This document shows positions 13,287-20,408 of a DNA stretch of 40,032 nt, one piece after another. The DNA comes from an uncultured Christensenella sp. (GTDB lineage Bacteria; Bacillota; Clostridia; Christensenellales; Borkfalkiaceae), in contig CAJUME010000013.1 in the NCBI GenBank assembly GCA_910587015.1, positions 1 to 40,032 of the forward strand, written 5' to 3'. The position numbers and the translations under genes were made by a program. The notes under the pieces are model-generated. The model worked only from the letters and a program-made list of their open reading frames with translations. It made no database searches and was not told where the DNA came from. Position 1 is the first letter of the stretch. The number at the start of each line of letters is the position of its first letter.

Positions 13287-14366
13287 TCACTCCTCGCCCG
13301 CAAGCCGCGCCTCTCTGTCGGCAACGGCAAGCGCCTCTACCATGCTCTCAATGTCGCCCATAATAAATGCGTCCAGCGAGTATATAGAAAGTCCTATTCT
13401 GTGGTCTGTCACGCGCCCCTGCGGAAAGTTATAGGTGCGTATCCTCTCGCTTCTGTCGCCCGTCCCCACAAGCGACTTTCTGTGCTCGTCGTAGGCAGAG
13501 CGGTTCTGCGTGTTGTAATAATCATACAGCCTCGACCGCAATACCTTAAACGCCTTGTCCTTGTTTTTCAGCTGACTGCGCTCGTCCTGACAGGTCACCA
13601 CTATCCCCGTGGGAAAGTGCGTTATCCTTATCGCCGTTTCGGTCTTGTTTACCTTCTGTCCGCCCGCCCCCGAGGAGCGGTACACGTCCAGACGGATATC
13701 CTCGTCGCGTATTTCCACCTCAACGTCCTCGGCCTCGGGCAAAACCGCCACCGTCGCCGTCGAGGTATGCACCCTGCCCTGCGATTCCGTTTCGGGCACG
13801 CGCTGCACGCGGTGCACCCCGCTCTCGAACTTCAACTGCTTATACGCGTTTTTTCCCGTTACGTTAAAAACAACCTCTTTAATTCCGCCCAGCTCGGTTT
13901 CGTTAATATCCACTACCTCGCACTTCAAACGGTGGTGCTCGCAGTAATTTAAGTACATTCTGTACAGCTCGTAAGCGAACAACGCCGCCTCCTCGCCGCC
14001 CGCGCCGCCGCGGATTTCCACAATGCAGTTTCTGTCGTCGTTTTTGTCCTTGGGCAAAAGCAGAATTTTCAGCTCCTCCAAAATTCCTTCAAGCCTTTGC
14101 TTGCAGACTGAAATTTCCTCCTGCAAAAGCTCCTTCATTTCGGGGTCGCTTTCCGTCTTTTCCGCCTCCGCCGCATCGTTCAGCTGCCGCTCCGCCTCGG
14201 CATATTCCGCATACTTTTGCGCGGTTTCCGCAATTTCCGCCTGCGCCTTTGCGGTCTTAGTCCATTCGGCAGTGTCGGATATAACCGCGGGGTCGCTCAT
14301 TTTCTGCGACAATTCCTCATACCTCGCGTAAATATCCTTCAGTTTTGCAATCATTTTATCAGTCAT
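13287..14366 (-). CDS. prfA: Peptide chain release factor 1
   Basis: A 359-aa class I release factor that reads UAA and UAG. The GGQ motif (SSGAGGQKVNKTETAIRITH) places the methylated glutamine at the peptidyl-transferase centre. The RF1-type segment RVPETESQGRVHTSTATVAVLPE gives a P-E-T version of the P-x-T tripeptide anticodon; RF2 would have SPF. Length is typical. Last gene of rpmE / DUF1385-prmC / prfA, 39 nt after prmC; the PrmC domain would methylate its GGQ. The Shine-Dalgarno is weak. Confidence 0.96.
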   Translation of the reverse strand: MTDKMIAKLKDIYARYEELSQKMSDPAVISDTAEWTKTAKAQAEIAETAQKYAEYAEAERQLNDAAEAEKTESDPEMKELLQEEISVCKQRLEGILEELKILLLPKDKNDDRNCIVEIRGGAGGEEAALFAYELYRMYLNYCEHHRLKCEVVDINETELGGIKEVVFNVTGKNAYKQLKFESGVHRVQRVPETESQGRVHTSTATVAVLPEAEDVEVEIRDEDIRLDVYRSSGAGGQKVNKTETAIRITHFPTGIVVTCQDERSQLKNKDKAFKVLRSRLYDYYNTQNRSAYDEHRKSLVGTGDRSERIRTYNFPQGRVTDHRIGLSIYSLDAFIMGDIESMVEALAVADREARLAGEE

Positions 14367-14405
14367 AATACACGTTCAAAAATCAAACCCTTTGCAAAGC
14401 CCGCC

Positions 14406-16298
14406 TTAAAAAACAATCTTTACAAACCTCTCCACGCCGAACAAATCCTTTAAAACAATCGCGTAGTCGCGCTTGGGAAAAATCTTCAAAATCGCGTCTG
14501 ACTGTCCCTCTCCGCACTCCACAATCAGCATTCCGTCGCGGGTCAGATAATTTCTTACGTACTTCGCAAGCAAGCGATAAAATTCCAATCCGTCGTCGCC
14601 GCCGTCAAGCGCAATGCGCGGCTCGTATTCGCGCACCTCTCTCTGCAAATAGGGTATATCCCCGCTCTTTATATACGGCGGGTTGCAAACTATAATGTTG
14701 TATCTGCCGTGAATGTTATTGAATAAATCGCTCACCACAAACGTCACGTCCGCGCTGTTGTAGTTCGCATTTTCCTTTGCAAGCATAATCGCCGCATCGG
14801 AAACGTCCGCCGCCGTCACGCTTACGTGCCTTCCCTTGCACTCCTTCGCAATGGCAATGGCAACGCACCCCGTGCCGGTGCACATATCCAGCACCTTGTC
14901 GCCGTCCTCAATGCTCTTTATCGCAATATCTGCAAGCAGTTCGGTCTCGGGTCGGGGAATAAGCGCTCTCTCATCGCACTTTATTTTCAGTCCGTAAAAT
15001 TCGGTGTCGCCAATAATATACCAAAGCGGTCTGCCCGTCAGCCGTTTTTCTGTAATTTCCGCAATCTGCTTGCTCTCGGAAGGCTTAACCGTCCTCTCCG
15101 TTTTCAGCAAATCACTGCGGTTTATGCCCATTACAAGCGAAAATATCCATTCCGCGTCGCTCTCGTCTATTTCGGCGGAGGCAAACTTCTTCTTGGTTTC
15201 GTCAAGCATTTTAGAAAGTATTCCGCCCGTCACAAACACCGTTTCCTTCACATTCTCGTCCGCGTCCATTTCCAACACCTTGTTAAAGGCGGCAATGGCA
15301 ACCTCAATCATTTTCTCATCGGGCTCCCGCGTGGTCAAATACTTCTGCAACAGCATTCCGGGGAATTTCAACGCCCGCACAAACCCGTTATCGAAGCGCG
15401 CAAGCACCTTCAACACCTCGTAGGACACTCCCGCCAGCAACGGCAAAAGCACTATTTCAAGCCCTACGTTTATAAAAAACCTCGCAATTTTGCTGGGCAT
15501 GGCGGTAAACACATACTCGTAAAAAACCCAGCTCAAAACCGATATAACCACAATGTTTATAATCAGCACAATAAACAAAAACGAGGTTCCGCATCTGTCA
15601 TGTATGCGGGAGCATTCCTTAACCTTCTCGGGCACAAGCTCCACGCCCTGCTCGTACGCGTTTATCGTCTTGTGCTCCGCGCCGTGGTACATATACAGCC
15701 TGCGTATGTCTTTCAGCAGCAAAATAATGGCAAGGTACGCCAAAAATATAATCAGCTTTATTATCGCAAGCAGCAGATAATACGCCCAGTGATGCTCGTC
15801 AATAAGCATAGGCGAGCCTAATAGGTCGGGGTTAATCTTCAGCTGTAAGGAAGAAATCAACCCTACCAAAAAGCGCGGCAACAAAAAGAATATCGCCACC
15901 GCCAGCACAACGCCTATGCATACGGAAACGGTCGTCAAAACGTCCATCAGGCTCGTCTTGAACTTCTCGGCAAACCATTTCTGTATCTTTCCGGGCTCAT
16001 CCTCCTCGTCGTCGCCGTAAACCGCGGCAGAGCGCATAAGCGTCTTTGTGCCGCGCACCAGTGACGAAAACAGATTAACCACGCCCCGCACAAACGGAAT
16101 TTTACCCGCAGTCTTGGCGGCGCCGCTCCTGTTCAGCCTCTGCGCCTCAATCTGCACCTCTCCGTCGGGGTCGCGCACGGCGGTCGCCATGCAGGTTTTA
16201 CCCATCATCATAACGCCCTCCAAAACGGCCTGCCCGCCTATGTAGGTGCAGCCCTTTGCGGACCTTTTAGTTTTCTCTTTCTTTTCTTTTTTTGCCAT
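14406..16298 (-). CDS. prmC: Fusion of DUF1385 (YqhQ-like) membrane protein and PrmC methyltransferase
   Basis: A 630-aa protein joining two normally separate genes. Residues 1-320 are DUF1385: GGQAVLEGVMM at 21-31, HGAEHKT at 206-212, and four hydrophobic segments (about 122-148, 173-196, 238-262, 277-297). Residues 360-630 are PrmC/HemK, which methylates the GGQ glutamine of release factors. It has the N-terminal helical domain, IPRPETE (447-453), the SAM loop DMCTGTGCVAIA (471-482) and the catalytic NPPY (539-542). The fusion would tether the methylase to the membrane. An internal ATG (M364) with an upstream GGCGGA could also give free PrmC. It lies directly before its substrate gene prfA. 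Confidence 0.92.
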   Translation of the reverse strand: MAKKEKKEKTKRSAKGCTYIGGQAVLEGVMMMGKTCMATAVRDPDGEVQIEAQRLNRSGAAKTAGKIPFVRGVVNLFSSLVRGTKTLMRSAAVYGDDEEDEPGKIQKWFAEKFKTSLMDVLTTVSVCIGVVLAVAIFFLLPRFLVGLISSLQLKINPDLLGSPMLIDEHHWAYYLLLAIIKLIIFLAYLAIILLLKDIRRLYMYHGAEHKTINAYEQGVELVPEKVKECSRIHDRCGTSFLFIVLIINIVVISVLSWVFYEYVFTAMPSKIARFFINVGLEIVLLPLLAGVSYEVLKVLARFDNGFVRALKFPGMLLQKYLTTREPDEKMIEVAIAAFNKVLEMDADENVKETVFVTGGILSKMLDETKKKFASAEIDESDAEWIFSLVMGINRSDLLKTERTVKPSESKQIAEITEKRLTGRPLWYIIGDTEFYGLKIKCDERALIPRPETELLADIAIKSIEDGDKVLDMCTGTGCVAIAIAKECKGRHVSVTAADVSDAAIMLAKENANYNSADVTFVVSDLFNNIHGRYNIIVCNPPYIKSGDIPYLQREVREYEPRIALDGGDDGLEFYRLLAKYVRNYLTRDGMLIVECGEGQSDAILKIFPKRDYAIVLKDLFGVERFVKIVF

Positions 16299-16379
16299 TA
16301 TATCCGTCTGATTTCCTTATGACCGCAGGTAAAGCTTAAAAAACAAATAGCTCCAAAAATTCTTTGGAGCCGTTGTGTG

Positions 16380-16583
16380 TTAAATATTGTATCTTTTCTT
16401 GAACTTGTCTACACGGCCGCCTGTATCAACAAGCTTCTGCTTACCGGTAAAGAAGGGATGACACTTGTTGCAGATATCAACCTTCAATGTCTCCACCTTT
16501 TTCGTGGTGCCCGTAGTGAACGTAGCGCCGCACGCGCAAACAACGGTAACCTCGTGATAGTCGGGATGTATTTCGGGCTTCAT
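16380..16583 (-). CDS. rpmE: 50S ribosomal protein L31 (zinc type)
   Basis: A 67-aa protein starting MKPEIHPDYHEV, with zinc ligands C16, C18, C38 and C41 (CACG, CNKCHPF), the zinc-binding form of L31. A GTG at 16592 could add three residues, but it is part of the Shine-Dalgarno itself (GAGGTG), which is 8 nt before the ATG at 16583. It heads the rpmE / DUF1385-prmC / prfA operon from a TTGACT-17-TATAAT promoter. Confidence 0.97.
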   Translation of the reverse strand: MKPEIHPDYHEVTVVCACGATFTTGTTKKVETLKVDICNKCHPFFTGKQKLVDTGGRVDKFKKRYNI

Positions 16584-16620
16584 AGCTTTCACCTCGCTTT
16601 ATTTCTTCTAATACTACGCT

Positions 16621-16649
16621 ATTATAATAAAAATAAACGGCATAGTCAA
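16621..16649 (-). promoter_or_regulatory. Promoter of the rpmE-prmC-prfA operon
   Basis: TTGACT (16644-16649), 17 bp, TATAAT (16621-16626). Predicted leader of about 30 nt containing the rpmE Shine-Dalgarno. Confidence 0.78.
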
Positions 16650-16724
16650 TTAATTTAGCGCCCGTATAAAAATTTTATAAGAATTTGCCAAAATTCGCGC
16701 ATAAAAGTTTTTCGTTGATTTTAG

Positions 16725-16753
16725 TTGCAAAAGTTTAAGCGATAGCGTATAAT
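16725..16753 (+). promoter_or_regulatory. Promoter of the MDR dehydrogenase gene
   Basis: TTGCAA (16725-16730), 17 bp, TATAAT (16748-16753). The ATG at 16769 follows after 15 nt with no Shine-Dalgarno, so the leader is only about 8 nt. Confidence 0.68.
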
Positions 16754-16768
16754 GTGCAATAGTCAGAT

Positions 16769-17791
16769 ATGGATAACTGGATTTTAAAAGGGGTAAAAAA
16801 CCTCGCAAACCAACCCGCGAGCGTGAATATCACCTCCCCCACACAAATTAAGGTCAAGGTTTCTCACCTGCTTTTGACGGAATACGATGTAATGCTCTAC
16901 AACGGACTGACGGAAACGGCTTACCCCCGCATCCTCGGCAGAATAGCAGTCGGTATCGTAACCGAAGCGGGCGAAAAATGCTACGGCATCGAAAAGGGCA
17001 CAAGGGTCTACCTCGAGCCCGCGCGTGCCTGCGGCGAATGTCTGCCCTGCAAAAGCGGAAAAGCAAAGGAATGCAGAGGGGTTCTTGCCGCCGGCAAGGA
17101 TTTCGACGGCTTTATGCGCGATTTTGTCGTGTGCGAATATAACGAGGTTGCGCCTCTCCCCGCCGCGGTGGACGACTTCCACACGCTGTGCATAGAAACA
17201 ATAGGCATTGCCCAAAATATTTACGAAAAGCTCCAACTCTCTGCGGGCCAAAAGGTCGCAGTCATAGGCGGCGGCTTTTCGGGCAACATAATCGCACAGG
17301 TTCTGCTCTATCACAAAATAGTGCCTATCGTAATCGACAACTCCCCCGCCAACCTCGAAAAAGCTAAAAAATGCGGCATATATTACGCATTCTCCGCAGA
17401 CGATGACCTGCGCGAAAACGTAAAAACCGCAACCGCGGGCAGTCTTTGCGATGCGGCAGTGTATTGCTCCGGCTCGCGTCTGCCTGTGTCCCTTGCCCCC
17501 CGCCTTGTCGCGGACGGCAAATCTCTGGTTTTAAGCGTGCAGTCCACAAACGCGCCCGCCCTCGATGTTTCCTCGGTTATTGAAAGGAACTTGCAGGTTT
17601 TCGGCGTAAACAACGCCTACGGCTATACCGAGGCAGTCATAAATATGCTTATGCGCAACGCCGTCAATTTAGACTTTATCGAAAAAGAGGTCTTAACCGA
17701 CTTCAACCTTTCCGAGCTGCTTGACGAAAAATCCCCCTTGACGGGCTCTGCAAGGCAAGGCAAAATGACCGTTTTAAAAATGATAATCTAA
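16769..17791 (+). CDS. Zinc-type MDR dehydrogenase lacking part of the catalytic zinc site
   Basis: A 340-aa medium-chain dehydrogenase/reductase. The structural zinc lobe is intact (C88, C91, C94, C102). The Rossmann loop is GGGFSG (167-172), with an acidic residue ending beta-2 (D190), pointing to NAD(H) rather than NADP(H). However, the usual catalytic zinc ligands are changed: the Cys of the C-G/S-T/S-D motif is Thr (T37), and the His-Glu of GHE is Arg-Ile (R58, I59). Only a Glu (E143) remains. It may therefore be zinc-independent or have another activity. Monocistronic, divergent from rpmE. Substrate unknown. Confidence 0.8.
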   Translation: MDNWILKGVKNLANQPASVNITSPTQIKVKVSHLLLTEYDVMLYNGLTETAYPRILGRIAVGIVTEAGEKCYGIEKGTRVYLEPARACGECLPCKSGKAKECRGVLAAGKDFDGFMRDFVVCEYNEVAPLPAAVDDFHTLCIETIGIAQNIYEKLQLSAGQKVAVIGGGFSGNIIAQVLLYHKIVPIVIDNSPANLEKAKKCGIYYAFSADDDLRENVKTATAGSLCDAAVYCSGSRLPVSLAPRLVADGKSLVLSVQSTNAPALDVSSVIERNLQVFGVNNAYGYTEAVINMLMRNAVNLDFIEKEVLTDFNLSELLDEKSPLTGSARQGKMTVLKMII

Positions 17792-17802
17792 GCGGCACAT
17801 AT

Positions 17803-17944
17803 CCCCCCGCCCTCGGCGGGACATATCACAGCTCTTACCCCCCGCCCTCGGCGGGACATATCACAGCTCTTACCCCCTGCCTCCGGGCGGGACATATCAC
17901 AGCTCTTACCCCCTGCCTCCGGGCGGGGGGATTAAGGGGGGTGG
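17803..17944. repeat. GC-rich dispersed repeat, copy 2 (tandem form upstream of cls)
   Basis: Three 35-bp units, each made of a CCCCCCGCCCTCGGCGGG-type block and ACATATCACAGCTCTTA, followed by the common terminal hairpin ending GGGGGATTAAGGGGGGTGG. The units are nearly identical with no unique spacers. Copy 3 lies on the far side of cls in the same orientation. Confidence 0.92.
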
Positions 17945-17979
17945 CACCAACCCCAATCCCCCGGCGCAGCTTTTACATA

Positions 17980-19392
17980 ATGCGCAATTTCACTAAGCTT
18001 ATATTTTCACTCAACTTTTTATATATGGCGTTAATTGCGGCACAAATTGCCGCAATTATTTTTTTATGCTTCTACCTCCCGTCCTTTTTGCCGCTCGCCG
18101 CAGTGGTCGCACTCGTCTGGCTGCTCTCCGCAACCTCCGCCGCCGTGCTGTTCTCGCGCAAGGGCGCGGCAGAGGTAAAATGCGCGTGGTTTGTCGTAAT
18201 TGCCGCCCTCCCCGTTGCGGGCGCGCTGATATATATGCTTGCCACCGTCAAAAAGAAGCCCTGCGGCATCTTAAAGGTCAACGCCGTTGCCGAAAGCGGC
18301 CTTGCGGGCGCGGCGGCCTCAGCCTGCGGCACCGCCGCCGCTGGCTACGACCACGCAGTCTACTTCAAAAGCGGCGCCGAGTTTTTAAAGCGCGTTCTAA
18401 GCGAAATCGAAGGCGCCAAAGACAGCGTGTATATCGAATTCTTCATAATCTCCCGCGGCCATATCTTTTCCGCGCTCCTTTCGGCAGTCAAACGCGCCAC
18501 AGCCAACGGCGCGCAGGTCAAAATCCTCATTGACGGGCTCGGCTCGGCATTCAAAATAAAAAAACGCGACCTCAAAGCCCTCAAAGACGCGGGCGCAGAC
18601 GTCAGGGTTTTCCGCCGCATCACCCCGCTCCCCCACGCCAAGCTGAATATCCGCGACCACCGCAAAATCGTCGCAGTAGACGGCAAGGTCGCATTCACGG
18701 GCGGCGTAAACCTCGCCGACGAGTACGCAAATATCACCTCCCCCCACGGCCACTGGAAGGACAACGGCGTTGCAATCTACGGCGCGGCAGCAAAAATTTT
18801 CGAGGGAATGTTCCTCTCCGTCTGGCACGGCAGCTACGAAATGCCCGCCCCCGAAGACGGCAAATACCGCTGTCTGCCCTTTTACGACAGCCCTCCCGCA
18901 AAAAGCTTTTACGAGGACGCGTGCGTGTTCGCAATCAACAACGCGTCGCAGCGCGTGCACATCTTCACGCCGTATTTCTGCGTCAGCGGCAAAATCTCCT
19001 CCGCGCTCCAAACTGCGGCACGCCGCGGCGTGGACGTGAAAGTCATTCTCCCGCATATCCCCGACAAAAAATTTGCGTTCGCAATCACCAAAACCTACGC
19101 TTACGAGCTTTCGCCGTACGGCGTGCAGTTCTACGAATACACCCCCGGCTTTATGCACGCAAAAAGTCTGATAGCCGATGACAAGGTGTTTTTGGGCAGC
19201 TACAACTTCGACTACCGCTCCTCGCACTTCAATTTCGAGTGCGGAGTTATGCTTGACGGCGCAACCGTAACCGAGGCAGAGCAAGACTTTGAAGAGTGCC
19301 TCGCCCTCTCCAAGCCGCTGGAATACAAAAAAAACACCCTCCCCCGCCGCTTTAAAAGAACGCTTTTAACGCTCGTTGCCCCCCTGATATAG
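17980..19392 (+). CDS. cls: Cardiolipin synthase (phospholipase D family)
   Basis: A 470-aa membrane-bound enzyme that joins two phosphatidylglycerol molecules to make cardiolipin. Two N-terminal membrane segments (about 8-33 and 35-60) are followed by a third hydrophobic stretch at 70-90. Two HKD motifs follow: HRKIVAVD at H227 and HAKSLIADD at H393. The frame is open 13 codons earlier, but those are repeat sequence, so ATG at 17980 is preferred; no clear Shine-Dalgarno is seen. The gene is bracketed by same-orientation copies of the GC-rich repeat (17803-17944 and 19395-19469), which could promote its gain or loss. Confidence 0.92.
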   Translation: MRNFTKLIFSLNFLYMALIAAQIAAIIFLCFYLPSFLPLAAVVALVWLLSATSAAVLFSRKGAAEVKCAWFVVIAALPVAGALIYMLATVKKKPCGILKVNAVAESGLAGAAASACGTAAAGYDHAVYFKSGAEFLKRVLSEIEGAKDSVYIEFFIISRGHIFSALLSAVKRATANGAQVKILIDGLGSAFKIKKRDLKALKDAGADVRVFRRITPLPHAKLNIRDHRKIVAVDGKVAFTGGVNLADEYANITSPHGHWKDNGVAIYGAAAKIFEGMFLSVWHGSYEMPAPEDGKYRCLPFYDSPPAKSFYEDACVFAINNASQRVHIFTPYFCVSGKISSALQTAARRGVDVKVILPHIPDKKFAFAITKTYAYELSPYGVQFYEYTPGFMHAKSLIADDKVFLGSYNFDYRSSHFNFECGVMLDGATVTEAEQDFEECLALSKPLEYKKNTLPRRFKRTLLTLVAPLI

Positions 19393-19394
19393 CC

Positions 19395-19469
19395 ACTCTA
19401 CCCCCCGCCCTCGGCAGACTAACCCTCAACTCTACCCCCTGCCCTCGGCGGGGGGACTAAGGGGGGTGG
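19395..19469. repeat. GC-rich dispersed repeat, copy 3 (downstream of cls)
   Basis: Two CCC(C)GCCCTCGGC blocks, the first degenerate, ending in GGGGGGACTAAGGGGGGTGG. Same orientation as the other four copies. It ends 2 bp before the stop codon of the module-3 small gene. Confidence 0.88.
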
Positions 19470-19470
19470 T

Positions 19471-19626
19471 CTACGCATTAACTTCCATTTTTCTTATCCC
19501 CTCATCCAACTCAAACAGTCTGTCCAACACCTCCTCCAACAATCGTCTTTGCTCTCCGTCAAGCATATCCTCAAGCCTTTCATACGCCGCCAACGCCTCC
19601 CTCTGCATTTGCCTTATATCCTCCAT
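19471..19626 (-). CDS. Small acidic helical protein of module 3
   Basis: A 51-aa protein (MEDIRQMQREALAAYERLED at the start, EEVLDRLFELDEGIRKMEVNA at the end), predicted to be a helical hairpin. It is paralogous to the small protein at 12440-12631: QMQR-AL-AYER, LD-EQ, EEVLD and FELD are shared at the same spacing. ATG at 19626 is preceded by GAGGTGA 4 nt upstream. Its promoter spacer is filled by a perfect 16-bp palindrome. It is divergent from an XRE gene, as in modules 1 and 2. Function unknown; keeping the same partner type in separate loci suggests the pair is a functional unit. Confidence 0.72.
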   Translation of the reverse strand: MEDIRQMQREALAAYERLEDMLDGEQRRLLEEVLDRLFELDEGIRKMEVNA

Positions 19627-19667
19627 TCCGTCACCTCGCATTTTCAGCCAATTGCCTTTTTGCCATT

Positions 19668-19696
19668 ATTCTAAATCATAATTATGATTTTGTCAA
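19668..19696 (-). promoter_or_regulatory. Module-3 small-gene promoter with 16-bp palindrome in the spacer
   Basis: TTGACA (19691-19696), 17-bp spacer, TAGAAT (19668-19673). The palindrome AATCATAATTATGATT (19674-19689) fills all but one base of the spacer. Confidence 0.8.
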
Positions 19697-19722
19697 TCAT
19701 TAATATGATTAGCTATTATAAT
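19695..19722 (+). promoter_or_regulatory. Second module-3 operator and XRE promoter
   Basis: AATCAT-TAAT-ATGATT (19695-19710) has the same half-sites as the palindrome at 19674-19689, with centres 21 bp (two helical turns) apart. It lies just upstream of TATAAT (19717-19722), the -10 box of the XRE gene, whose ATG follows 7 nt later. Confidence 0.7.
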
Positions 19723-19729
19723 ATTTTTA

Positions 19730-19933
19730 ATGTATAATTTTGGCGAAAAATTAAAAGAATTGCGTATTGAAAAAGGTCTTACTCAAAAACAGCTTGCCGA
19801 GCAAATTAACAGTGCGCAGTCCGCAATATATTACTGGGAAAGCAACAAGCAAGAACCTACTATATCCGCATTAAAAAAGCTCTGCACTTTTTTCAATGTT
19901 TCCGCAGACTATCTATTAGGTCTTGAAGATTAA
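19730..19933 (+). CDS. HTH-only XRE family regulator (module 3, first gene)
   Basis: A 67-aa single-domain XRE regulator (YNFGEKLKELRIEKGLTQKQLAEQI, then SAQSAIYYWESNKQEPT, ending NVSADYLLGLED). There is no Shine-Dalgarno and only 7 nt separate TATAAT from ATG, so the mRNA is probably leaderless, which is known for some phage repressor genes. It is divergent from the small gene at 19471-19626. It most likely binds the AATCAT/ATGATT palindromes located in both promoters. The last 27 nt of the gene are identical to those of the XRE gene at 20093-20311. Confidence 0.85.
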   Translation: MYNFGEKLKELRIEKGLTQKQLAEQINSAQSAIYYWESNKQEPTISALKKLCTFFNVSADYLLGLED

Positions 19934-20036
19934 CCTCATACTGCAACCGCCCATATACCTCGCTCTCTGCCGCCTTCTCACCCCCCTTCCCCGCTCAGCA
20001 ACATTTCTATAACCGATTTCATAATACACCTCTATA

Positions 20037-20086
20037 TATCTGTGACATAGATAAGTCAAGATTTTTAAACCGTCACGGTATAAAAT
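20037..20086 (+). promoter_or_regulatory. Control region of the second module-3 XRE gene
   Basis: Two palindromes are seen: TATCT-gTGaCAt-AGATA (20037-20053, one mismatched pair) and a 21-bp one around ACCGT-c-ACGGT (20064-20084, one mismatched pair). The second overlaps the likely -10 box TAAAAT (20081-20086), which is 6 nt from the ATG at 20093. No good -35 is visible. Confidence 0.55.
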
Positions 20087-20092
20087 ATCTGT

Positions 20093-20311
20093 ATGATAGA
20101 TTTTGACATGAAGAAAACGGGTGCAAGAATAAAAGAATTGCGTCAAAGCCTCGCTATTTCGCAACAAAATTTAGCCGAAAAAGTCGGAGTAGCGCAAAAC
20201 ACACTCGCTCAATACGAGAAAGGCACCTCAAAAATGAGCATAGACGTTCTTGTCAACCTTGCAACAGAGCTTGACACTACTTCCGACTATCTATTAGGTC
20301 TTGAAGATTAA
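20093..20311 (+). CDS. HTH-only XRE family regulator (module 3, second gene)
   Basis: A 72-aa XRE protein: MKKTGARIKELRQSLAISQQNLAEKVGVAQNTLAQYEKGTSKMS, ending TTSDYLLGLED. The recognition region VAQNTLAQYEKG differs from that of the neighbour at 19730, and its own palindromes (20037-20084) differ too, so it probably autoregulates separately. No Shine-Dalgarno; TAAAAT lies 6 nt before ATG, suggesting a leaderless message. No credible divergent small gene is left opposite it, only a possible broken remnant around 19975-20020. Confidence 0.83.
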   Translation: MIDFDMKKTGARIKELRQSLAISQQNLAEKVGVAQNTLAQYEKGTSKMSIDVLVNLATELDTTSDYLLGLED

Positions 20312-20320
20312 AGCAAAATA

Positions 20321-20353
20321 CGCGGCGGGCTTTTTCCAAAAAAGCCCGCCGCG
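20321..20353 (+). terminator. Intrinsic terminator after module 3
   Basis: A GC-rich stem CGCGGCGGGCTTTTT (20321-20335) pairs with the complement ending at 20353, followed on the plus strand by CCCTCTTTTTCTTC. Confidence 0.87.
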
Positions 20354-20373
20354 CCCTCTTTTTCTTCACACAA

Positions 20374-20402
20374 TTGACAACGCGCCTACAAAGCGGTATA
20401 CT
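20374..20402 (+). promoter_or_regulatory. Promoter of the phosphodiesterase gene, leaderless
   Basis: TTGACA (20374-20379), 17 bp, TATACT (20397-20402), then 6 nt (aagctt) to the ATG at 20409. No Shine-Dalgarno. Confidence 0.75.
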
Positions 20403-20408
20403 AAGCTT

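Noticed and set aside
17803..17944. Possible CRISPR array
   Set aside because: The 35-bp units repeat completely, including the would-be spacers; no unique spacers and no cas genes.
19471..20311. Prophage immunity region
   Set aside because: The control-region layout is phage-like, but no integrase, structural, replication or lysis gene occurs anywhere in the window.
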